A program made the translations under genes and the position numbers. A stretch of DNA of 64,000 nucleotides from Shewanella sp. VB17 (GTDB lineage Bacteria > Pseudomonadota > Gammaproteobacteria > Enterobacterales > Shewanellaceae), in assembly GCF_013248905.1 (NCBI RefSeq), contig NZ_JABRVS010000001.1, positions 2,666,001-2,730,000 on the forward strand, in the 5' to 3' direction. Under the pieces are notes generated by a model. That model was not told the DNA's origin. It saw only the letters and a program-made list of their open reading frames with translations, and did no database searches. Shown here piece by piece: positions 35,453 through 44,565 of this stretch (its first letter is position 1; each line of letters starts with the position of its first letter).

Positions 35453-37897
35453 CTAATGGTTACTATGTTGTATTTCTACAGTCTTAGCTGATCTGAGTAA
35501 ATTTAGTCGTGACTGAGCCATACCAAAGATGGAGTCACTTGGATGCTCAATCTGGGTGTTGGTCTTGATAACATTGTTCATGTTTGTATTGAGCCCTGCA
35601 CTGCACCCCATCAATATTTCTATTGCCTGAGTGATATTGTCGATTGCCCAGATACTAAATTGCGCTTTTTTAATCGCGTCAACAATATCGCTGCGTAGCA
35701 TTAAGTTTTGCACATTTGATTTAGGGATAATAACCCCTTGAGTAGGGCTACGGCCTTTAATTTTACAGACATCGAAGAACCCCTCAATTTTTTCATTGAC
35801 TCCCCCAATGGGCTGAGCTTCACCGAATTGATTCATTGATCCCGTAATGGCAATATCTTGTCGGATAGGCAATTCTGAGAACGCTGAGATGATGGCGCAA
35901 AGTTCAGCCATTGTCGCACTGTCACCATCGACGCCTCCATAAGATTGTTCAAATGTGATATGAGTCGTAAGTGGGATCTTTGCTGTTTTACCGAGGATCG
36001 ATGCTAAGTAAGCTGAGAGGATCATCACTCCTTTTGAGTGGATACTGCCGCTTAAATCAACTTTACGTTCAATATCGAATACTTTGCCTTCGCCAAAAGA
36101 GGTTGTCGCTGTAATGCGGTTAGGCGCACCAAATTGATGATCTGAGGTACTAATAACCGACAATGCATTAACTTGACCGATAACATGATCTTGGGTGTTG
36201 ATGAGTGTGGTGCCATTAATAAAGCTTTGCATGATATTGTCTTTAAGGCGGCAAACTCGTAATTCATGATTATGCAGTGCTTGCTCTACATGGCCTGAGC
36301 GGATCATATTGGCATTCATCGCTCGAGCGCAATAATTAGATTCGCGCAAAAGGTTGGCGATATCGGCAGAGTGTAACGAGAGCTTATTTTGATCGCCGGC
36401 CTGACGTGAGCTGAACTCGATGATCCGTTTGATGGCATTTCTATCACAATGCAGCATTTTATTGCCATGGATGATACTGGAAATAAATTGAGCGTACTGA
36501 GCCTCGGACTTATCGGTTCGTGGCATCTCATCTTCAAAGTCCGCAGTTACCCTGAAAAGTTCACTGAATTCGGGATCATAATGCTGCAGCAGCTGGTAGG
36601 TATGATGATCCCCAAATAGAATAATTTTCACATCTAAAGGAATGGCTTCAGGATCGAGGGAAATCGTTCCTGATAGGGTGACCTCTCGTTCCAGAGAACT
36701 TAAACTGAGTTTGCGTGAACGCAGTGCTCGCTTAAGCCCATCCCAAACATAAGGTTGATCGAGTACTTTCGCCGCATCTATCATGAGGACCCCTCCATTA
36801 GCCTTATGTAAGCTACCTGGGCGGATCAATGAAAAGTCAGAAAAGATGGTTCCTTTAAAAGTTGCGTTTTCTATATAACCAAAAATGCTATGGTAATTGG
36901 GACTTTCTTCAATAATGATCGGCATTACACCTTCATCTTGGTGGATCAATACATTGATTTGATAGCGACGTGGCATCTTTTTATCCAAAGAAGCGTAGGA
37001 CAGTGCCAGTTGTTCCTCATTCTCTTCAAGAAAGAGATCCAAATTGTCTAATATATCCTTATGCATCGCGATAAGATAATTTTTCACCGCTGGTAAATGA
37101 CTGTACTTATCTTTTAATTTATTGGATAAGTGAGACATAACATCTTGTGCAACCATCTCGTCTTGTTTTTGTTGTTTATCAGTATAGTCTTCTTCCCAGA
37201 CCGTAAACTTTCTGACGATGACACGCAGTTTTGATTCCAGCGCGGTAATATTGGCTTCTAGTGTATCTTGCTGTTTTCGAGGCAGCATTGAAAAACGTTC
37301 TTCAGTATAAGGCTCATCACCATCCATCGCCATTAACTCATAACTACCTTGAGGAGTGATGGTTAAACTAATGTTGCATGCTTGTGCTTCTTTGGTCAGA
37401 TCTTGCAATGCTTTTTCTTGTTTGTTGGCTAAGAGTCCTTTTAGTTTTTCTGCTCGAGAATAATACATTTCGTTATCAAAGGCTAAAGGCAGGGCTTTCA
37501 CCAGACGCAGTATTAATTTTTCAACATCTTTTTTAAATTCATTGCCTATGCCTGCAGGCATTTTAAGCATTTTAGGCGTTCTGGCCTCTTCAAAATTATT
37601 GACATAGCACCAATCATAAAGAGAATGGGCTTGTCCATCTGGAGAGTGTCGGTTCAGGTAGCGCATCACCATGGTGCGTTTGCCTAAACCATTTCGTCCA
37701 ATGGCATAGATGTTATAGCCTTTGTCTTTCATCGACATCGCAAATTCAACGGCCTGTTGTGCACGTTCCTGACCGACGATTTCATCGAGGGGAGTTAAGT
37801 GTTTAGTGGACTTACATTCAGGCGCAAGATTAGCGAGTACAGATTGACGGTAAACTTGGTCACTGCTTAGAGGGGGAATTATCGAGAATGTAGACAT
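35453..37897 (-). CDS. Lon-like ATP-dependent protease (LonB/YcbZ type)
   Basis: An 814-residue protein: N-terminal ATPase part with a Walker-like GRNGLGK (67-73), a long helical insert (about 150-330), the second ATPase part with LIRPGSLHKANGGVLMIDA, and a C-terminal Lon protease domain with S660 in GDSATMAE and K703 in GVNEKIEG, 43 residues apart as in Lon. It lacks the N-terminal Lon substrate domain, which places it with the YcbZ/LonB-like group, so it is a second Lon-type enzyme rather than the housekeeping one. Substrates are unknown. Divergent from uvrY. Confidence 0.9.
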   Translation of the reverse strand: MSTFSIIPPLSSDQVYRQSVLANLAPECKSTKHLTPLDEIVGQERAQQAVEFAMSMKDKGYNIYAIGRNGLGKRTMVMRYLNRHSPDGQAHSLYDWCYVNNFEEARTPKMLKMPAGIGNEFKKDVEKLILRLVKALPLAFDNEMYYSRAEKLKGLLANKQEKALQDLTKEAQACNISLTITPQGSYELMAMDGDEPYTEERFSMLPRKQQDTLEANITALESKLRVIVRKFTVWEEDYTDKQQKQDEMVAQDVMSHLSNKLKDKYSHLPAVKNYLIAMHKDILDNLDLFLEENEEQLALSYASLDKKMPRRYQINVLIHQDEGVMPIIIEESPNYHSIFGYIENATFKGTIFSDFSLIRPGSLHKANGGVLMIDAAKVLDQPYVWDGLKRALRSRKLSLSSLEREVTLSGTISLDPEAIPLDVKIILFGDHHTYQLLQHYDPEFSELFRVTADFEDEMPRTDKSEAQYAQFISSIIHGNKMLHCDRNAIKRIIEFSSRQAGDQNKLSLHSADIANLLRESNYCARAMNANMIRSGHVEQALHNHELRVCRLKDNIMQSFINGTTLINTQDHVIGQVNALSVISTSDHQFGAPNRITATTSFGEGKVFDIERKVDLSGSIHSKGVMILSAYLASILGKTAKIPLTTHITFEQSYGGVDGDSATMAELCAIISAFSELPIRQDIAITGSMNQFGEAQPIGGVNEKIEGFFDVCKIKGRSPTQGVIIPKSNVQNLMLRSDIVDAIKKAQFSIWAIDNITQAIEILMGCSAGLNTNMNNVIKTNTQIEHPSDSIFGMAQSRLNLLRSAKTVEIQHSNH

Positions 37898-38251
37898 AGG
37901 GAGAACCTCGTATATGACGCTAGATGGTTTCAGTGTAGGCCTGAAGATTTTAAATTTCAGTAGTTAATTTCGATAGTTAACCAATTTATTTACATTTGGC
38001 GTTTGAACGGCTGTTTTATAAACAATTTGATGCTTGAGTGGCATTAACCTTAACCTTGTTCAGTCACTGTTAGAATACAGTAATATCAGATACTTGGTTG
38101 TCAATTTTTTTATACAAATTGTGGGTGTAAATTGATTCTGTAACGATATGATAAATACCGCTTTCCTATTATTGGTATATGGGCTAAATTACGTTTGATA
38201 TGATGTTGGATCGAGCCTGTTCCATACGCTTACCTCTAAGGTAGATTTGAG
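37898..38251. other. 354 bp divergent gap between the protease gene and uvrY
   Basis: It must contain promoters for both genes, but I could not fix them with confidence. A short inverted repeat ACTG-N8-CAGT at 38066-38081 resembles half of a LexA box, but the spacing is wrong. TAAGGTAG near 38237 is the likely ribosome site of uvrY. Confidence 0.4.
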
Positions 38252-38896
38252 TTGATTTCTGTATATTTAGTCGATGATCATGAATTAGTTAGAACGGGGA
38301 TACGGCGTATTCTCGAAGATGAGCGCGGAATTAAAGTGGTCGGTGAAGCAGGCAATGGTGAAACTGCTGTTCAATGGAGCCGAAATAATGAAGCTGATGT
38401 CATATTGATGGACATGAACATGCCTGGGATTGGTGGGCTGGAAGCGACACGAAAAATCCTAAGGTATCAACCACATGCCAGAATCATTGTTCTAACGATC
38501 CATACTGAGGACCCTTTCCCGACTAAAGTGATGCAAGCAGGTGCCTCCGGGTACTTGACCAAAGCTGCGACACCGCCAGAAGTATTGCAAGCCATTCGAC
38601 AGGTTGTCCATGGTCAGCGATATTTATCACCTGAAATAGCACAACAAATGGCCTTAAGTCAGTTTAATCAGACGGCTGAAAATCCATTTAAGTCGCTTTC
38701 TGAGCGTGAGTTACAAATCATGATGATGATCACAAGTGGTGAAAAAGTAAGTGATATCTCCGAGCAGCTCAATTTAAGCCCCAAAACAGTGAATAGTTAC
38801 CGTTATCGATTATTTGCCAAATTAGGGATTAGCGGTGATGTTGAACTTACCCGTTTAGCGATCCGATATAAAATGTTAGATACAGGCCAGTTTTAA
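38252..38896 (+). CDS. uvrY: Response regulator UvrY/GacA
   Basis: A 214-residue NarL-type response regulator, partner of the BarA/GacS sensor and activator of the CsrB-type small RNAs. Receiver domain with acidic VDDHE, phosphoacceptor D54 in ILMDMNMPG and K in GYLTKAA; C-terminal LuxR-type helix-turn-helix (LSERELQIMMMI to LSPKTVNSYRYRLFAKLGI). The start is an in-frame TTG at 38252, because MISVYLVDDHELVRTGIRRI matches the family from its first residue and no ATG is available. First of uvrY-uvrC-pgsA. Confidence 0.95.
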   Translation: MISVYLVDDHELVRTGIRRILEDERGIKVVGEAGNGETAVQWSRNNEADVILMDMNMPGIGGLEATRKILRYQPHARIIVLTIHTEDPFPTKVMQAGASGYLTKAATPPEVLQAIRQVVHGQRYLSPEIAQQMALSQFNQTAENPFKSLSERELQIMMMITSGEKVSDISEQLNLSPKTVNSYRYRLFAKLGISGDVELTRLAIRYKMLDTGQF

Positions 38897-38916
38897 CCCT
38901 TGTTAATTTGAACATT

Positions 38917-40749
38917 ATGTCTGATCAGTTTGATTCAAAATCATTTTTGAAAAGTGTCTCTTCGTCACCGGGTGTTTACCGAATGTACGATAATGAAGGG
39001 AAAGTGATTTATGTTGGGAAAGCAAAAGATCTCAAGAAGCGGCTCACTTCGTATTTTAGGCAAAACCTTCCTAACATAAAAACCAAGACATTAGTGTCAC
39101 ACATCGTCAATATTGATGTCACTTTGACGCACAGCGAAACGGATGCTTTGCTGCTTGAAAATGACTACATCAAGCAATATATGCCTAGGTACAATGTCTT
39201 ACTTCGTGATGATAAGTCTTATCCCTATATACTACTTAGCGATCATCAGCACCCAAGGCTTGCTTATCATCGTGGTCCTAAGCGACATAAAGGCACGTAT
39301 TATGGGCCTTATCCAAATGGGGGAGCGGTAAGAGAAAGTTTGCATTTGTTGCAAAAAATTTTTCCAATCAGACAATGTGACGATGTGTATTATAAATCGC
39401 GCTCTCGGCCTTGTCTGCAATATCAGATCGGTCGTTGTAGTGCACCATGCGTCGGCAAAATAAGTGATGAAGAATATTCAGCACAAGTTAAACTGGCAAA
39501 TTTATTCCTCAAAGGTCGAGATCAATGGGTGATGGCAGAGCTTGTTTCCAAGATGGAATTATCGGCTCAATCGTTAGCGTATGAACAAGCGGCGAAATTT
39601 AGAGATCAAATCGCCGCGTTAAGGAGAGTGACTGAGCAGCAGGAGGTGTCTCATGCATCAGGAAATATGGATGTCATCGGTGCTTATTATGCATCAGGTG
39701 TGGCTTGCTTTCATTTACTCTTTATTCGTGACGGTAAAATATTTGGTAGTCGAAGCTATTATCCTATCGTACCGGCAAAAACGGAATTAGACGAAGTATT
39801 GAGCTCGTTTATGCTGCAGTTTTATCTTAATGCCGATGTTCAGCGAACGATCCCTAAAGAAATACTATTGAGTCACGATTTTGCTGATCTCGCTACGTTA
39901 GAGGTTGCGATACAACAAGCATTAGAGAAAAAAGTCGAGATTAAAACCAAGGTCAGAGCCGATAGAGCCAAATTTTTAAAATTAGCATTAACCAATGCCA
40001 CTAATGCGGTCAATACTCGCTTATCCCATAAAAATACGGTTGAGCAGCGATTTTTACTTTTAGAAGAAGCGATTGAAATCTCCAGTGCAATAACCAGAAT
40101 GGAATGCTTCGACATCAGCCACACGATGGGAGAGAGTACAGTCGCTTCATGTGTTGTGTTTAACCGTGAAGGACCTCATAAAGCAGAATATCGTCGATAC
40201 AACATCAATGGGATCACCCCAGGTGATGATTATGCAGCCATGAAGCAAGCGATCACCAGACGATTTGATCATATTGACAAGACTGGTAAAATTCCTGATA
40301 TCCTGTTTATTGATGGTGGGATAGGGCAATTAAGGATTGCTCAGGAAATCGTGGATGAAAAGTTTGCTCAGCTAGATATCGCACCTTTATTAATCGGTGT
40401 CGCAAAAGGAGAGGGGAGAAAACCCGGTTTAGAAACCTTAATATACGGAGAAAATGAACACGCTTTTACATTACCTTCTGATTCTGGTGCTTTACACCTT
40501 ATTCAGCACATTCGTGATGAATCTCATCGATTTGCAATAACCGGTCATCGTAATAAGCGTCAAAAAACACGCAACACGTCAAGCTTAGAGTCCATTGAAG
40601 GAATAGGACCAAAACGGCGCAAAGCATTACTGCAATATTTAGGTGGAATTCAGGAAGTGAAAGGTGCCAGTGTGTCTGAATTGGCAAAAGTGCCAGGTAT
40701 TAGTGTAGAAATGGCACAAACGATACATGATTCATTGCGAGGGTCATAA
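38917..40749 (+). CDS. uvrC: Excinuclease ABC subunit C
   Basis: UvrC makes the two incisions in nucleotide excision repair. The 610-residue protein has the GIY-YIG nuclease at the N terminus (SSPGVYRMY and VIYVGKAKDL, about 14-40), a central cysteine cluster (SRPCLQYQIGRCSAPCVG), a UVR segment (about 200-235), the RNase H-like C-terminal nuclease (ECFDISHTMGES, FIDGGIGQL), and two helix-hairpin-helix motifs at the end (GIGPKRRKALL). I chose ATG 38917 (MSDQFD); a TTG at 38908 is possible. It starts 20 bp after uvrY, as usual in gammaproteobacteria. Confidence 0.96.
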   Translation: MSDQFDSKSFLKSVSSSPGVYRMYDNEGKVIYVGKAKDLKKRLTSYFRQNLPNIKTKTLVSHIVNIDVTLTHSETDALLLENDYIKQYMPRYNVLLRDDKSYPYILLSDHQHPRLAYHRGPKRHKGTYYGPYPNGGAVRESLHLLQKIFPIRQCDDVYYKSRSRPCLQYQIGRCSAPCVGKISDEEYSAQVKLANLFLKGRDQWVMAELVSKMELSAQSLAYEQAAKFRDQIAALRRVTEQQEVSHASGNMDVIGAYYASGVACFHLLFIRDGKIFGSRSYYPIVPAKTELDEVLSSFMLQFYLNADVQRTIPKEILLSHDFADLATLEVAIQQALEKKVEIKTKVRADRAKFLKLALTNATNAVNTRLSHKNTVEQRFLLLEEAIEISSAITRMECFDISHTMGESTVASCVVFNREGPHKAEYRRYNINGITPGDDYAAMKQAITRRFDHIDKTGKIPDILFIDGGIGQLRIAQEIVDEKFAQLDIAPLLIGVAKGEGRKPGLETLIYGENEHAFTLPSDSGALHLIQHIRDESHRFAITGHRNKRQKTRNTSSLESIEGIGPKRRKALLQYLGGIQEVKGASVSELAKVPGISVEMAQTIHDSLRGS

Positions 40750-40793
40750 AATTAAGGCAAGATTGACTTAGCTTTTAACATTTTGGTTTTCTC

Positions 40794-41351
40794 ATGCCGT
40801 TTAATATACCTATCGCGTTAACTTTATTCAGGTTGGGCTTATTGCCTGTGTTTGTTGTTATTTTTTATCTGCCTTATTCTTGGTCACCTTTCGCTGCAGC
40901 ATTTGTATTTTGGTTAGCAGCAGTCACAGATGCTCTTGATGGATATGCGGCGAGAAAGCTAAAGCAATCAACCCGTTTTGGGGCTTTTTTGGATCCGGTT
41001 GCTGATAAAATCATGGTCACTACTGCCTTGGTTCTGCTTGTTGATCAGTACAACAGTATTTGGATGACGCTACCTGCATTGTTTATGATTGGTAGAGAGA
41101 TGGTTATTTCAGCACTGAGAGAGTGGATGGCTGAGATAGGTAAGCGTGGCTCAGTGGCGGTATCTTGGATTGGTAAATATAAGACTGCGGCGCAAATGAC
41201 TGCCATTACAGGATTAATTTGGCACCCTCACGAATTCGTGACTTATGCTGCTTATGCCTTATTTTATGTTGCAGCTGTACTCACATTCTGGTCAATGATG
41301 AATTATATCATGGCTGCTTGGAGTGATTTAACCGCCGAATCGAATGATTAA
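40794..41351 (+). CDS. pgsA: CDP-diacylglycerol-glycerol-3-phosphate 3-phosphatidyltransferase
   Basis: PgsA makes phosphatidylglycerol phosphate, the committed step to acidic phospholipids, in the inner membrane. The 185-residue protein has about four to six membrane helices and the complete CDP-alcohol phosphotransferase motif: D46-x2-D49-G50-x2-A53-R54, G63, D67 and D71. It follows uvrC by 44 bp and precedes the tRNA Gly-Cys-Leu cluster, the same order as in E. coli. Confidence 0.96.
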   Translation: MPFNIPIALTLFRLGLLPVFVVIFYLPYSWSPFAAAFVFWLAAVTDALDGYAARKLKQSTRFGAFLDPVADKIMVTTALVLLVDQYNSIWMTLPALFMIGREMVISALREWMAEIGKRGSVAVSWIGKYKTAAQMTAITGLIWHPHEFVTYAAYALFYVAAVLTFWSMMNYIMAAWSDLTAESND

Positions 41352-41404
41352 AATGCAATAAGGCCATTTAGTGTCCAAGCAGTTATTTATTGTGATATAT
41401 ACGA

Positions 41405-41432
41405 TTGACTCTTGGCGCTAAATCGGTAGAAT
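41405..41432 (+). promoter_or_regulatory. Promoter of the tRNA Gly-Cys-Leu cluster
   Basis: TTGACT (41405-41410) and TAGAAT (41427-41432) are 16 bp apart and are followed by the GC-containing discriminator GCCATTCCGC. Transcription would start near 41440, about 100 bases before the first tRNA. The layout is like a stable-RNA promoter. Confidence 0.6.
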
Positions 41433-41535
41433 GCCATTCCGCAGTCAAGGGAAAGCTTATTAGCATAACTTAATCTGCAGTTTGGCATAACACTATAGAG
41501 TGAATTTTCATAGATAGTGTAAGAGATATAGAGAT

Positions 41536-41611
41536 GCGACATTAGCTCAGTTGGTAGAGCGATACCTTGCCAAGGTATAGGTCATCGGTTCGAACCCGAT
41601 ATGTCGCTCCA
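41536..41611 (+). tRNA. glyW: tRNA-Gly (GCC)
   Basis: A 76-base tRNA with encoded CCA. The acceptor arms GCGACAT and ATGTCGC pair; the anticodon loop TTGCCAA carries GCC; D arm AGCTCAGTTGGTAGAGC and T loop TTCGAAC are canonical. First of three tRNAs after pgsA, the position of glyW in E. coli. Confidence 0.97.
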
Positions 41612-41654
41612 ATCTCTATTTTAATAAAATTAATGCTGAACAATAAGATTAAAT

Positions 41655-41728
41655 GGCGCGATGGCAGAATGGCTATGCTGCGGATTGCAAATCCGTCCAT
41701 CTCGGTTCGACTCCGGGTCGCGCCTCCA
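41655..41728 (+). tRNA. cysT: tRNA-Cys (GCA)
   Basis: A 74-base tRNA with encoded CCA. The acceptor arms GGCGCGA and TCGCGCC pair; the anticodon arm GGATTGCAAATCC carries GCA; the T arm is CGGTTCGACTCCG. Second of the cluster, as cysT in E. coli. A decayed copy lies at 11756. Confidence 0.97.
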
Positions 41729-41817
41729 TATTTAGACATTGATGAGTGTTACTTTGATTATTAAGAGTAATGCAGTATTAACTACCGATAATACGTATTG
41801 TCAATATCAACGAGTTT

Positions 41818-41903
41818 GCCCGAGTGGTGGAATCGGTAGACACAAGGGATTTAAAATCCCTCGCTGAATAAGCGTGCCGGTTCAAGTCCGGCCTCGGGTA
41901 CCA
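41818..41903 (+). tRNA. leuZ: tRNA-Leu (UAA)
   Basis: An 86-base tRNA identical to the one at 11911 in every base, including the UAA anticodon and encoded CCA. This copy is in the conserved position (leuZ in E. coli), so it is the ancestral locus. Its upstream flank (GCAGTATTAACTACCG, ATATCAACGAGTTT) is shared with the left copy. Confidence 0.97.
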
Positions 41904-41926
41904 TCTTCATCTTTAAGATGAGCAAT

Positions 41927-41954
41927 AAGCCCTGATTTTTATCAGGGCTTTTTT
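41927..41954 (+). terminator. Rho-independent terminator of the tRNA cluster
   Basis: AAGCCCTGAT and ATCAGGGCTT pair around a TTTT loop and run into TTTT. Same core as the terminator at 12015. Confidence 0.9.
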
Positions 41955-42093
41955 GTGCCTGTTTATTTTATCTATTTGGGAGGTTATTCATTACATTTAT
42001 CCCTCAGTGTTAATTAAATAGATTTTTATGTTCTTTAAGTTGTTAGTAAGTTATTATTCTTGCTCAATTAAATATAAAGTATACAAGGAATGT

Positions 42094-43698
42094 ATGAACA
42101 AGTTTACTTCACTTATTCTATTAACGTTTTCACTGTTGTTATCTGGCTGTGGTGGTTCTAGTAGTGAGGGCGTGACGAGTACTCCTAAGAATGATCCCGT
42201 CATTACCGATACTCCACCTCCCGTTATTACCAATGATCAAGCCCCGGTTATTACGCTGAGCGAGCATCAACAAGCGCAAGGTGGTCAAAGCATGATACTG
42301 ATCGCCAGTGTCAAAGATCCTCAAAATGATAAGGTCACGGTTGAGTGGCAAGCTGAAAATAATGATATTAGGTTTTCAGATAAAAAAAGTTTAACCACCA
42401 CGTTAACTCTGCCAGACGTCACCACGACGTTGATGACGATGATCACCTTGACCGCCACCGACAGCGGTGGTAATCAAAGTAAACAGACATTGAAACTGAC
42501 CATCGTCCCTAACGATGTCGACAAGCCCACTGTGTATATTGAATTATTAGATAAAGTAGAAAGTATTTCAGGGAATGTGGTCACGCTCAGCGCCAAGTTG
42601 ACCCATAACGTTGCCATCGATGCCATTATTTGGGATTTATCCTCACTCGATATTACTGACACTGAGCAGACTGAAGCCGTTAAAGATAACATCACTACCT
42701 CAACAGTGACCTTTACCGCCCCTAATGTGAATAAGTTAACCGAATATCCGATTAAGCTGACGGTTACCACAGATAAAAAGGCTGAATTTAGTCAAGAGAG
42801 CCGTCTGTTTGTCGCCCTTGATAATAGCAATGAATTAACGGTGAGTTTGCCTGAAAACATTGAAATTAACGAATATGCGAGCACAGAGGTGACGCCGACA
42901 ATTAACAGTACCCAAGTGATTGATTCATATCAGTGGCGCTGGATATCGGATCATAATGCATCGCTCAGCTTAATCACCCCAAAAAATAAGATACTGAGCG
43001 TATTTGTTCCTGCTACTGAAACCGATATTCAAGGGCAATTGCAATTAACCGTGGTGAGCGGAGACGTCAGCCGAACGGTGACCACAGAGGTGAGTATCAA
43101 AAATACTGCGGTCATAAGTGATGTAACCCTTAGCGCTTCAAGGCTGGTTGCAGTAAAAGGGCAACAGATAGTCCTGAATGTGATGACAGACAATCCCGAG
43201 CAGATCAAAGAATGGTCTTGGGAAGTGGATAAAACTCAAGGAAGTGATATCACTGAGAGCAAACAACAATTCGAAATCACTGTCCCAAAAGTTAGTGGTC
43301 AGCAAATCATGAGTATTGTTTATCGAGCCACCTTGATCGATGGCCGAGAAGTACAGAAAGTAGTCAATATTACTCTGCTTTCAGAATGGACGGGGAGAGA
43401 TTCATTTACTTATGACAGCTTCGGTTACACATTACATGATATTGATGCCGGGAGCCCACAAACTGTTACCCTTACTTTTAAGGATCCACATCATCTAGTT
43501 GATGTAATGACTCTTGAACAATTGGATTTACTCGATAAAGTCGAATTAATACGAGCAGAGGATCAAGTCATTATCGTGTTACAAATCAATGAAACCTCTA
43601 CTGTTGATCGTTTTGGAGTTATTCGTTTAAAAGTAGTTTATGGCGATTATAGTATTCCACTTTCTATTTTATTAAATATTCGGGCTGCTAATCCATAA
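42094..43698 (+). CDS. Lipoprotein with Ig/PKD-like repeats, function unknown
   Basis: A 534-residue lipoprotein: signal with lipobox LLSGC (acylated C19), a short Ser/Gly/Pro-rich linker (about 20-50), then beta-rich modules of roughly 85-95 residues with features of PKD or cadherin-like folds, for example APVITLSEHQQAQGGQSM and VTLTATDSGGNQS. No catalytic motif is visible. It probably sits on the outer or inner membrane as an adhesion or scaffold-like protein, which is inference. I chose ATG 42094, after CAAGGAA; the frame is open further upstream. It lies directly after a tRNA cluster, a place where strain-specific genes often sit. Confidence 0.75.
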   Translation: MNKFTSLILLTFSLLLSGCGGSSSEGVTSTPKNDPVITDTPPPVITNDQAPVITLSEHQQAQGGQSMILIASVKDPQNDKVTVEWQAENNDIRFSDKKSLTTTLTLPDVTTTLMTMITLTATDSGGNQSKQTLKLTIVPNDVDKPTVYIELLDKVESISGNVVTLSAKLTHNVAIDAIIWDLSSLDITDTEQTEAVKDNITTSTVTFTAPNVNKLTEYPIKLTVTTDKKAEFSQESRLFVALDNSNELTVSLPENIEINEYASTEVTPTINSTQVIDSYQWRWISDHNASLSLITPKNKILSVFVPATETDIQGQLQLTVVSGDVSRTVTTEVSIKNTAVISDVTLSASRLVAVKGQQIVLNVMTDNPEQIKEWSWEVDKTQGSDITESKQQFEITVPKVSGQQIMSIVYRATLIDGREVQKVVNITLLSEWTGRDSFTYDSFGYTLHDIDAGSPQTVTLTFKDPHHLVDVMTLEQLDLLDKVELIRAEDQVIIVLQINETSTVDRFGVIRLKVVYGDYSIPLSILLNIRAANP

Positions 43699-43730
43699 TT
43701 ATTCACTTTATTGAGTCAACATAAATCAAT

Positions 43731-43755
43731 AGCAGACCGCAGCTGGCGGTCTGCT
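43731..43755 (+). terminator. Hairpin terminator after the lipoprotein gene
   Basis: AGCAGACCGC and GCGGTCTGCT pair perfectly around a 5-base loop, 32 bp after the stop; followed by ATTCGTTTAAA. Confidence 0.75.
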
Positions 43756-43957
43756 ATTCGTTTAAATCTCTTAAATGTTTTCTGCTTTATGTCCTATCAT
43801 TTATGCGATATACATCTCTCAAAACAAGAACATAGCCGCCTTGTTAAGTGAATACACAAGTCACTAAAAGATATATATTTTTTTGCTGTTTTTTTCGATA
43901 CAAGATGAGTAAAATCAAATCTATAAAAGGATTGGGTTTTATTCAAGGAGTAAAAAA

Positions 43958-44554
43958 ATGTTACCGCTTTATTTTGCTTATTCAGGGATTGTTGCATCTG
44001 TTTGGATTGTACTCGGGATTGCGATTGCTGGCTGTCGCTATCAAGGTTATAGCCACACTAAACAGTTTTGCAGTGAATTGGGGGCGAGTGGCAGTCCGAC
44101 AGAAAAGTTTTCCCCATTAATTAATAATTATCCTCTAGGTTTATTGTTTGTGATATTTGGTGGTTATCTTATCCAACTGGCACCTTCATCTGTGTTGATG
44201 ATTATGGTGGGCACGTTGATTGTGTTACATGGGATCGGGACTTGGGTGGCGGGTTATTTTCCCATGGATGCTGATCCTTATACCAAAACGCCGAGTTTTC
44301 AGTGTAAAGTGCACTCATGGGCGGGATCAGTGATGTTTTTATCCCTTTTGACCGCATCTGTGCTGTGCTTATTTATCAATGAATTGTCTTTTTCTTTTAA
44401 AATGTTGACGATATTCAGTATATTCGCTTCAATGTATTTCTCGTATACCTTGGTAAAGTCATTTAGAAATAAGACCGATCCTGGTACTCAGCAAAGATTA
44501 AGTTACGCAGCCCAATTAGTGTGGCTATCTGGATTATCCTTTGTTATTGCATAA
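43958..44554 (+). CDS. DUF998 family membrane protein
   Basis: A 198-residue integral membrane protein with about six hydrophobic helices. The DUF998 pattern is visible in the first loop (SHTKQFCSELGASGSPTEKFSPLINNYP), in GIGTWVAGYFPMDADPYTKTP, and in the VHSWAG that follows. No function is established for the family. ATG 43958 has a strong CAAGGAG ribosome site. It is convergent with the recCBD-dsbA operon. Confidence 0.85.
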   Translation: MLPLYFAYSGIVASVWIVLGIAIAGCRYQGYSHTKQFCSELGASGSPTEKFSPLINNYPLGLLFVIFGGYLIQLAPSSVLMIMVGTLIVLHGIGTWVAGYFPMDADPYTKTPSFQCKVHSWAGSVMFLSLLTASVLCLFINELSFSFKMLTIFSIFASMYFSYTLVKSFRNKTDPGTQQRLSYAAQLVWLSGLSFVIA

Positions 44555-44565
44555 AGTGGATCACT

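Noticed and set aside
38066..38081. LexA (SOS) box upstream of uvrY
   Set aside because: CTG and CAG are separated by 8 bases; the LexA site needs 10, and the central bases do not fit.
42094..43698. The missing PDS sortase substrate
   Set aside because: The protein is a lipoprotein, and its C terminus (PLSILLNIRAANP) has no LPXTG-type motif, membrane helix or basic tail.
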